A DNA stretch of 64,000 nucleotides from an uncultured Pluralibacter sp. (GTDB taxonomy: Bacteria; Pseudomonadota; Gammaproteobacteria; Enterobacterales; Enterobacteriaceae): positions 43,773-107,772 of the forward strand of contig NZ_CAJYMB010000012.1 of the NCBI RefSeq assembly GCF_913775985.1, in the 5' to 3' direction. The notes beneath the pieces were generated by a model. That model was given only the letters and a program-made list of their open reading frames with translations, was not told the origin of the DNA and did no database searches. This document shows positions 57,747 to 64,000 of this stretch, one piece after another. The number at the start of each line of letters is the position of its first letter. Position 1 is the stretch's first letter. Both the position numbers and the translations under genes were made by a program.

Positions 57747-59326
57747 TCCATTTTCGATGCCACCCAGGATGCCGACTGCCGCTGCCAGTGAATAAACTCC
57801 TGGCGCGGCATCGCCTTCGCGAAGTACCACCCCTGACAGCACTGCACCCCGCGCTTGTAGAGCCATTTCACCTGCTCGCCGTTTTCCACGCCCTCTGCAA
57901 TGATCCTCAGCCGCAGGCTCTGCGCCATCTCAATAATGTGCTCGACAATCAGGTGGCTGCTGTTGTTACTCAGGGTATCCACAAAGGATTTGTCGATTTT
58001 GAGGATATCGACGTTGAGGGAGTAAAGGTTATAAAGGTTGGAATAGCCGGTGCCAAAATCATCAATCGCGATTTCGTAGCCGCCCTGACGGAAGGCCTGA
58101 ATAACCGGCGACGCTTTCGGCACGTCGATAAACGCCCGCTCGGTAACTTCAATTTTGATCTGCTGCGGATTGACCCGGTAGCGCCGCGTTTTTTCATCAA
58201 TAACGGCGATTAGCCGCGACGAGAGAAAATCGCTAGCCGCCAGATTAACGGAGACGTACATCTGCGGATTGCGGTGCAGGAAATCGCCGAGATCGATAAA
58301 CACCTCTTTAATGACGTAGTCCGTAATCTGCTCGATAAGCCCCACGCGCTCCGCCAGCGGAATAAACTCGTCCGGCGTCATCACCTGCCCGGCCCCGCCG
58401 GGCCAGCGCAGCAGCGCCTCCACGCCCGCGCACTGCTGATTTTTAATATTGATAATCGGCTGATAGTACAGCGCCAGCTGGCGTTTGTTGATCGCCCGCT
58501 GGAGCAGGCGCTCCGGCGAGGCCAGCCGCTGGCGAATGCGCCCCCACAGCAGCAGGAGAATGATGCTGACAATGATGCCCGCCGGCAGCGTGAGCGCCAG
58601 CTGATAGCGGAAGTTCTGCGCGCAGCGCGCGGCGGATGACGAAAGAATTATAGCGATGTGGCGCTTCGCGGAGTGGACAATAGTGTAGAAGCGACCGTCG
58701 TGGGTAAACCGCGGCACGTCATCGCGCACCAGCGATTTCAGCAGCGCCGGGTCGGCCCGGTCGCTGAGGGTAAAAAAGGAGTCGGCCCGGGTATCGTACA
58801 GGCCAAAAATCAGGGAAGCATCTTCCGACTCCACCTGGCTGTAGGCGAGCGGATTAACCACCGCTACGTAGTTACCCACCTGCATATAGGTCATGCGGTA
58901 GCCGGGATAAAATGGCGTGTCGCGATAATAGTAGATGGAGATTTCAGGCTGCCGGTGATAGTTGGGGGGCGCCATCGTCCAGGGGCCGGCGGGATGAACG
59001 GCGGTGGAGCACATAAACTGGCGGCCGCGGGCGTAAATAAGATCTTCAACATACAGCCGACCGCGCACGATGTTCAGCATATCCTGCTGATGCTGCGGCG
59101 AACAGGCGGGGCCGCGCCAGGCCGACGCGCTGTCGATAGCCAGCCCAATCTGTTGAATAACCCGCTCTGACTTATTAAGAATCAGCTGCCCCAACACGCT
59201 GTGCTGATTATGGGTTTCCGTCACCGCCCGCACCTGCGCCAGCCACAAGGCGCACAGCACCGGCATCGCGGCCAGTACCACAATAGCTATACAATTTAGC
59301 GCATTACATCGCGAACGGCCTGCCAT
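57731..59326 (-). CDS. pdeC: CSS-motif c-di-GMP phosphodiesterase
   Basis: PdeC (YjcC) hydrolyses cyclic di-GMP. The 531-residue inner-membrane protein has a first helix (about 11-32), a periplasmic CSS-motif domain with cysteines C75 and C106 (FMCSTAV), a second helix (about 243-262) and a cytoplasmic EAL domain with EAL at 303-305 ([10 protein letters not shown]), [16 protein letters not shown] and KIDKSFVD. The catalytic set looks complete. In E. coli the periplasmic disulfide state controls activity. It is convergent with soxS. Confidence 0.95.
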   Translation of the reverse strand: MAGRSRCNALNCIAIVVLAAMPVLCALWLAQVRAVTETHNQHSVLGQLILNKSERVIQQIGLAIDSASAWRGPACSPQHQQDMLNIVRGRLYVEDLIYARGRQFMCSTAVHPAGPWTMAPPNYHRQPEISIYYYRDTPFYPGYRMTYMQVGNYVAVVNPLAYSQVESEDASLIFGLYDTRADSFFTLSDRADPALLKSLVRDDVPRFTHDGRFYTIVHSAKRHIAIILSSSAARCAQNFRYQLALTLPAGIIVSIILLLLWGRIRQRLASPERLLQRAINKRQLALYYQPIINIKNQQCAGVEALLRWPGGAGQVMTPDEFIPLAERVGLIEQITDYVIKEVFIDLGDFLHRNPQMYVSVNLAASDFLSSRLIAVIDEKTRRYRVNPQQIKIEVTERAFIDVPKASPVIQAFRQGGYEIAIDDFGTGYSNLYNLYSLNVDILKIDKSFVDTLSNNSSHLIVEHIIEMAQSLRLRIIAEGVENGEQVKWLYKRGVQCCQGWYFAKAMPRQEFIHWQRQSASWVASKMDQAEI

Positions 59327-59786
59327 ACTCAGCGGATATCCCTGTTAAAAGTCTCTGTTATGCAGTCTGAACCCGGCAGACAGACACGTAAATTGCATTA
59401 ATAATTCCCCGCAGGCAACACACTTAATAGCGGCGTGCCGGGTATTTGCGCTTTTAGCCAACATCGGGGAGATTCGGACTGCGGCACAATCGGCGGTTAA
59501 TTGCGCAGGATTGCAATGAAAAAACTGGTCTGCTGAGTTGACGATAACGTAAATTTTTGTGGACGATTTTTTAATCATACGATGAATACAGCGCCGCTGG
59601 CGTTACTTTAATTGCGAAACCCCTTTCCGGCGGCGGATCGTGCAGCGCAACGCCTGAATACCTGAACACATAACTGCCTGAATTATTAATGGTATTACCT
59701 TACCCACCTGTTCTTTTCAGCGTAATTTTCCGCATATAAAAACGCGGCCAGGCCTTAAGCACACCTCTGGTGAATAAAAGAACAAA

Positions 59787-59802
59787 TGTGATATAGTTCA
59801 CA
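59787..59802 (+). promoter_or_regulatory. Perfect-core CRP site upstream of yjcB
   Basis: TGTGA-TATAGT-TCACA matches both half-sites of the CRP consensus exactly, with AAA before and CTA after. It lies 123 bases before yjcB and about 460 before pdeC, within a 598-base gap (59327-59924) that shows no gene. Confidence 0.78.
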
Positions 59803-59924
59803 CTATTGAGCGTCAGCTCTGCTGCTATTTTGTATTACATTATCGCCCGCCGATAGCCAGATTGCCTGCAGCTATACCGCAACGCCGAGCTATCCAGGGA
59901 ATTGCACACTCTGAGGATCTTGTC

Positions 59925-60206
59925 ATGGTTTCTGTCACTACCGGCGTAGCCCTGCTCCGCTGGCCGCTCGTAAGCGCCGTGCTGATGTTTTTAGCCAGTA
60001 CCCTGAATATCAAGCTGCGTAAATCCGATCTTGCCGGACTGGCGGTGCTCACCAGCCTCGCCGGTCTCGCTGCCGCCTGTTGGTTCGCCACCGGCCTGCT
60101 CGGCATCACCCTCGTGGAACTCGCCGCGGTGTGGAACAACATCAAAGACGTGATGGTACAGGTCATGCAGCAGACCCCGCCGGAATGGCCGATGGTGATC
60201 ACCTGA
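59925..60206 (+). CDS. yjcB: Small membrane protein YjcB
   Basis: A 93-residue inner-membrane protein with two hydrophobic helices (about 5-25 and 36-58). It matches YjcB in length and pattern: VTTGVALLRWPLVSAVLMFLASTLNI, ACWFATGLLGIT and the C-terminal QTPPEWPMVIT. The ATG at 59925 follows GAGGATCTTGTC; an in-frame start at 59862 was not used. The function is unknown. It is transcribed away from pdeC across a region with a strong CRP site. Confidence 0.92.
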   Translation: MVSVTTGVALLRWPLVSAVLMFLASTLNIKLRKSDLAGLAVLTSLAGLAAACWFATGLLGITLVELAAVWNNIKDVMVQVMQQTPPEWPMVIT

Positions 60207-60291
60207 TTTTACTGCTCGTTATGACTCACGCCCGGATATTAAAGCCGGGAAATACCGCCCGGCCCTAAGATACGAGAGCAGCGATAAGCGC

Positions 60292-61266
60292 TCAGTCGGC
60301 CAGATCGCTCAGGAATTTGCGGGCGGGAACAAAAAAGGTCACCCCCGCCACCGCCGTGGAAAAATCCAGGATCCGATCGTGCAGCGGCGGCGGGTTGCCA
60401 ATAAACATCCGCTCAAGCATCTTCTCAATAACCCACAGATGGCGGGAATAGCCGATAAAATAGGTGCCGTATTCCCCGCGCCCCGGTGACGCAAAGGGCA
60501 TATTGTTGCGTAAAATATCGTGCTCCCCCTGCTCGTCCTCTATCGTACACAGCGTCTTATGGGATTTTTGTCCCTCCTCCGCATCCGGCAGCTCGACGTT
60601 GTCGTACTTGGTACGCCCAATAATCGCCTCCTGAGTCTCCACCTTCTGCGCGCGCCAGGCGGCCAGGTTATGCAGGTATTTCTGGATAACCACATAGCTG
60701 CCGCCCGCGTAATCGGGATCCTCATCGCCGACGATGGTTGCCTGCGGTAGTGAATGCCCAACCGGGTTCGCGGTACCGTCAACAAATTCGAGCAGGTCGC
60801 GCCCGTCGAAGTAGCGGAACCCCGCCACCTCGTCAACGACGGTAATCGCATCACCAAAGGCATCCAGCAGGATTTTCTCGAACTCGATAATCAGATCCGT
60901 CGCGCCGGCGCGGATGTGGAACAGCAAATCGCCCTCGGTCGCCACCGCCGTATGCTGCGCGCCTTTCACCTCCTGAAACGGCCTCAGCTCTTTGGGCATT
61001 GGCTTGCCGGTCAGGCTCTGCCAGACGCGATAGCCAATACCGACATTACAGTTGAAGCCCGCCGCAATGGAGCGTATCTGAACATTTTTAATCAGGTCCT
61101 CAGTGCTGGCGATAACCGAGCGAACCGTGTCGAGGGATGCGCTGTCGTCTTTGACTTTCACAACCAGAAACGCGGCGGCGGGCGTCATCGGCGCATCAAT
61201 GTATTGGGGTTCTGTCTCAAGCACGCGCTGCGCTAACGCGTGCGGTGAAGTGGATGCTGGGCTCAC
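60292..61266 (-). CDS. Dyp-type heme peroxidase
   Basis: A 324-residue dye-decolourising peroxidase. The distal aspartate motif appears as EFVDGTANP (Glu where the GxxDG motif usually has Gly), with the C-terminal heme-side FASPGRGEYGTYFIGYSRHLWVIEKML. GTG at 61266 is proposed as start because GAGGAGG stands 6 bases upstream. The open frame reaches 61389 but without a ribosome-binding site. There is no signal peptide, so it is a cytoplasmic or encapsulated enzyme, unlike Tat-exported EfeB. It is related to YfeX but not identical in motif. The Rhs region begins beyond it. Confidence 0.88.
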   Translation of the reverse strand: MSPASTSPHALAQRVLETEPQYIDAPMTPAAAFLVVKVKDDSASLDTVRSVIASTEDLIKNVQIRSIAAGFNCNVGIGYRVWQSLTGKPMPKELRPFQEVKGAQHTAVATEGDLLFHIRAGATDLIIEFEKILLDAFGDAITVVDEVAGFRYFDGRDLLEFVDGTANPVGHSLPQATIVGDEDPDYAGGSYVVIQKYLHNLAAWRAQKVETQEAIIGRTKYDNVELPDAEEGQKSHKTLCTIEDEQGEHDILRNNMPFASPGRGEYGTYFIGYSRHLWVIEKMLERMFIGNPPPLHDRILDFSTAVAGVTFFVPARKFLSDLAD

Positions 61267-61499
61267 GGTTGCCTCCTCTGTCGTTTTTATTGCCACGGGG
61301 GATCGTGGCGGGTCGCGCAAAACGGGGAAAAGGTGTGGAAGGATCCCCATTGGCTTCAGACAGGCTAGCGAATTTATCGAAAGACACATAGAGGGTGGGT
61401 GTTGATTTTTTTGGTGTGGGGGGAGGGGGATTGCCGGTAATTGTGACGTGGCGGGTAGGGATTTTGAGGTGGTGGGAGGCAGAATATTAATTCAAGTAG

Positions 61500-61847
61500 T
61501 TAAACCTTATGACTAAAGCGACACAGTATATTATCCAGGCAATATTTACATATCATTTTCGTCATAATAGATCTAATCTTTAAAACAATAAATCTGTCAT
61601 TATTATTTCTTCTCTTTTTATCTCTATCATAAAGGACAATATCAATACTTTGGTTATCAGGTATGATAGCCTCAATTTCCGCGCCTGTCGCATAATAGGT
61701 ATAATTGTTTATACATTCGCCATCCTCAACCTTGTAAATTATAACCTTAACTAACTTACAATCAATGTCGTTGCAATTCACCCGGCTTAATACGGTGGAT
61801 ATAAAATGGTGTTCAGGATAATTATGAATGTGGCAAATAGTTAGCAT
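61500..61847 (-). CDS. Hypothetical AT-rich gene, possible orphan immunity protein
   Basis: A 115-residue product (MLTICHIHNYPEHHF..., rich in Ile, Asn, Asp and Lys, with six cysteines) encoded by DNA much more AT-rich than the core genes. I do not recognise the family. No convincing ribosome-binding site precedes the ATG. It lies at the far end of the Rhs remnants, where orphan immunity genes often accumulate; that role is only inferred from place. Confidence 0.4.
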   Translation of the reverse strand: MLTICHIHNYPEHHFISTVLSRVNCNDIDCKLVKVIIYKVEDGECINNYTYYATGAEIEAIIPDNQSIDIVLYDRDKKRRNNNDRFIVLKIRSIMTKMICKYCLDNILCRFSHKV

Positions 61848-62279
61848 TTCGGCACCGTGTGATTAGTTGCATTCACTCTAAATAAATTATTTTTTCAATG
61901 CTATTCTTCATATATAAAAACCATTTAATATCCTTTTTAGATCATAGACAGCACGCCTATAAATTTTAAGAACCTCATGTCCCCATAGAATTAATATGAA
62001 CACTTTTATTATCTGGTTTTAATGTTGGGAAGATCATGAAGAATTTCAGCCTTCACAAGGCTAAATAATATATTTTTCATAGTCAAAAAGCGTTATTAAA
62101 TAAAATTAAAATTGGTTAGTAACGTAAATAGCTAGCAATATCACATTACACAGCAGAAAAATCATGCGTGTTCATTCATAAGACTTATAAAACAAAAGAA
62201 TAAGTGAAATTAAACTTTACTCCAGTTGTACTTCTCTCAAAAAAACATCAGCCACATAGAATGTGTTCAGCGGATAAAT
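61848..62279. other. AT-rich region without gene
   Basis: About 430 bases of AT-rich sequence between two leftward genes of the Rhs remnant region. I see no long open frame, no Rhs-core homology and no RNA gene. It may be eroded toxin DNA. Confidence 0.5.
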
Positions 62280-62654
62280 TTATAAAAAAGAAATATTAAT
62301 TCTATTAGGCTTTAGCGCTACATACTTAGAATTGAGAAATGAAAACCCCTCTAAAAAAATTTCATCTTGGAAAATAACACCGTCGGTGATTAGCTGGTTG
62401 TTAGACAAAAAACCAACAATTTCATATGAAAACGTATCACTAATCCTTCTGAGAGAAAGGTGCGCATCCTCAGTCTCACTCAACAGCTCTTCGTCGAGGA
62501 AGGATAAACCTATATCTACTAAGTATATAACACCTTCAATTAATGGATATGGAGCGCTATCAATAAAGCAATATATTTCTCTATCACCCAAAGATATAAC
62601 AGCCTCTTCTTCGATGTCATCATTTAAAGATATTAATCTAGCATAGCATTTCAT
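62280..62654 (-). CDS. Probable immunity protein of the second Rhs toxin remnant
   Basis: A 124-residue acidic protein (IEEEAVISLGDREIYCFI, LSFLDEELLSETEDAHLSL) in AT-rich DNA. Its ATG lies two bases after the stop of the toxin remnant (TAA-AT-ATG), the tight spacing of Rhs toxin-immunity pairs; the Imm8-like gene nearby uses the same spacing. Small size, acidity and place suggest an immunity protein. I do not recognise the family. The reading frame is intact although its toxin is broken. Confidence 0.62.
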   Translation of the reverse strand: MKCYARLISLNDDIEEEAVISLGDREIYCFIDSAPYPLIEGVIYLVDIGLSFLDEELLSETEDAHLSLRRISDTFSYEIVGFLSNNQLITDGVIFQDEIFLEGFSFLNSKYVALKPNRINISFL

Positions 62655-62656
62655 AT

Positions 62657-63131
62657 TTATAATCCATCTATATTTCTTGTAACAGTTTTGCTAACGGTAT
62701 CCTTAGGATCTCCATTAAGAATTTTCCAGATATCCTTCCCACTTTTAGTATGGATAGTCGTGATATAACCTTCAGAATTAGCCCCGATAAAATCTACTTT
62801 TGTAGCATCTTTAAATGTATTATCCATTAAAGGAACATAAATCGGTCCCTAACTCGCCTTTATAATTATATTGATTTTTATGTCCATGATTTATTATGTC
62901 TCGACCTATATTCAGATAATTAGCTTCAGTTTTTGTTCTAAATTCTCCATCATGTTTATTAAAGTGAGAAGTTAATTTACCTTTATCTACGAAATTAGAA
63001 CATCTATAAACCCCAGAGGATCCATCCACGTCAGCGGCTCCACCACATACCCATACGTGTTCAGCCCCCTGCCACACCGTTTCGCCCTGCGCGTCGGTCA
63101 TCATCTCCGGCAGGCCGTTCAGCTCCGCAGC
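62657..63131 (-). pseudogene. Displaced Rhs core end plus toxin domain, frameshifted
   Basis: Read leftwards, the fragment starts LNGLPEMMTDAQGETVWQG (Rhs core), then jumps to NTYGYVVEPLTWMDPLG, the hyperconserved core end, in another frame. This shows an internal deletion. The toxin part reads VYRCSNFVDKGKLTSHFNKHDGEF, then TKTEANYLNIGRDIINHG and NYKGEL in a further frame. Finally GPIYVPLMDNTFKDATKVD and TIHTKSGKDIWKILNGD follow after another frameshift near 62845, ending NIDGL. The HFNKHDGEF and EANYL spacing resembles RNase-like polymorphic toxins, stated only as a likeness. With at least three frame breaks it cannot make an Rhs toxin. Confidence 0.8.
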
Positions 63132-63138
63132 TTAACCA

Positions 63139-63517
63139 TTATTTTTCATGATGATAGTCTTCATACTCCTAGGAAAAATAACGTTGCAACATGCAACAAG
63201 ATTCATCCCAGCTCTCCTTGATAAACTTTTCAAGTATATCCCCAATTATTTTCACAAGTGAAAAGTAGTCAAAATAATCAATGACAATGACTCTATTCTC
63301 TACTATTAAGAAATTACGAGCGCGCTTTCTCAAAGCTTCTGGAGTGGCAATTGTTACATAGAAATAATTACTCCCTTTTTCACCATCGCCCATACCAATA
63401 CATAAGTCAATCGCTACATATGTCTCTTCAAGAGAGGCAGGTTGCCACTCAATGAGAGGATCAAAAATCGTTGAAGAAATGTCATATAAAATCAGTTTTG
63501 GTTTGTTTTTTTTGCAT
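63139..63517 (-). pseudogene. Imm8-like immunity gene with frameshift and amber codon
   Basis: Conceptual repair gives about 125 residues with the Imm8 pattern: KPKLILYDISSTIFDPLIEWQP, IGMGDGEKGSNYFYVTIATPE, FLIVENRVIVIDYFDY and a C-terminus LQRYFS-x-EYEDYHHEK. Two defects are visible. First, the ATG at 63517, two bases after the preceding toxin stop, is out of frame with the body because of an 8-base A run (63506-63513); seven A would restore it. Second, a TAG at 63169-63171 stands where the family has Trp (F-x-WEYEDY). An open piece of 74 residues remains between. The gene looks decayed. Confidence 0.72.
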
Positions 63518-63519
63518 AA

Positions 63520-63660
63520 TTAAAAATTCCCGACATCTAAATGAACGTTAGCAATAACATCGCCATCTACATTTTTAGTTTCAAAATTAACTTGTTTTCC
63601 TGTCTTTGACCACGGACGACTATTCACTCGGTCGAAACTTCTTTTATCTGCAGGAAACCT
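63520..63660 (-). pseudogene. Rhs C-terminal toxin remnant (first)
   Basis: About 46 codons reading RFPADKRSFDRVNSRPWS, then KTGKQVNFETKNVDGDVIA and NVHLDVGNF before a stop at 63520. It joins the Rhs core remnant at about 63655 in a different frame, so the core reads out of it. This is the tail of a polymorphic toxin whose immunity gene (Imm8-like) follows two bases later. The N-terminal toxin part and the core end (DPxGL) are missing, so a deletion joined mid-core to toxin tail. Confidence 0.65.
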
Positions 63661-64000
63661 AAAGCGCTGATGCGGTCCTCGTCGTCCCAGGAATAGCGCT
63701 GGGTTACGTCCCGGTGAGTGTCGCGGCGCACCGTCATCCGGCCAAAACCGTCGTACTCCCGCGCCACCCCGTCGAGGCGCCGCAGCATGTTGTTCCACAC
63801 CGGCAGCCGCTCCGCCGTCGTCCGGTTGTCCGCCGCGCCCCACCAGAACCGCTCGTCCGCCTCCGGCTGCACGCTGCGCGTCATCCTTCCCGCCGCGTCG
63901 TACCCCCACTGCGCCTGACGGTACTTCTCCTCCGGCAGCGCCGGCGTCCCGTCCGTCTGCATCTGCCGCACTATCTGGTCCGCGCGGTCCCACTGGTAGC
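63624..64000 (-). pseudogene. Rhs core, 3' part, truncated; continues beyond the window
   Basis: The frame is open to the right edge and reads WDRADQIVRQM, GYDAAGRMTRSVQPE, REYDGFGRMTVRRDTHRDVTQRYSWDDEDRI, the YD-repeat core of Rhs proteins. After RISAL it runs 11 codons out of register (GFLQIKEVSTE) and stops at 63624. The rest of the core and the PxxxxDPxGL boundary are absent. The upstream part lies outside the window. It may be an orphan fragment or the damaged end of a full rhs gene. Confidence 0.82.

Noticed and set aside
59345..59578. 77-codon minus-strand frame between pdeC and yjcB
   Set aside because: No ribosome-binding site and no likeness to a known family; the region looks regulatory.

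Overview
The window is chromosomal DNA from a member of the Enterobacteriaceae. The frdABCD-blc-sugE-ecnAB-efp-epmB-groE-yjeH-fxsA-aspA-dcuA-cutA-dsbD-yjdC-pheU run and the soxRS-yjcC-yjcB block follow the Escherichia coli gene order closely, and protein lengths match E. coli in most cases. Coding DNA is GC-rich, closer to Klebsiella, Enterobacter or Cronobacter than to E. coli. No ampC or ampR lies between frdD and blc, where many relatives carry them. The gab cluster, murQP and a cid/lrg-like operon sit in places where E. coli K-12 does not have them. I do not name a genus.

Layout. 1-15,960 is core: fumarate reductase, lipocalin, guanidinium exporter with its guanidine-II riboswitch, entericidins, EF-P and its modifier EpmB, GroES/GroEL behind a sigma32 promoter, amino-acid exporter, aspartase and dicarboxylate antiporter, CutA, DsbD, a TetR-type regulator and tRNA-Phe. 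15,960-22,560 is a gene-poor, locally AT-rich accessory stretch after the tRNA: a GH39-like hydrolase, an orphan lipoprotein and a two-gene glycosyl-processing pair. 22,570-33,890 holds cbpAM, proP, yjdM and the glutarate/GABA catabolic cluster glaH-lhgO-gabD-gabT-gabP-csiR. 33,880-43,510 holds a ParDE-type toxin-antitoxin pair, selenoprotein formate dehydrogenase fdhF with a sigma54 promoter and SECIS, gltP, acs-yjcH-actP and a HigBA-like pair. 43,600-51,370 holds a CidAB/LrgAB-like operon with a divergent LysR regulator, murQP, yjcE and ghxP.

51,680-56,100 is the most interesting locus. A peptidase-containing ABC exporter and an HlyD-type adaptor are transcribed away from two small precursors with near-identical double-glycine-type (GA) leaders. 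It looks like a chromosomal class II microcin system, possibly a two-peptide one, and no immunity gene is evident. 56,110-61,270 returns to core: a GST-family protein, soxR/soxS, pdeC, yjcB and a Dyp-type peroxidase.

61,500-64,000 is the decaying 3' part of an Rhs polymorphic-toxin locus read leftwards: a broken core, two displaced C-terminal toxin remnants and their immunity genes. The Imm8-like immunity gene carries both a homopolymer frameshift and an in-frame amber codon.

The themes are anaerobic C4-dicarboxylate and formate metabolism (frd, aspA, dcuA, fdhF), carbon scavenging under starvation (acs/actP, gab, murQP), stress response (groE, cbpA, proP, soxRS) and interbacterial competition (microcin, Rhs). 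All statements rest on reading the sequence and on family knowledge. No database search was run.
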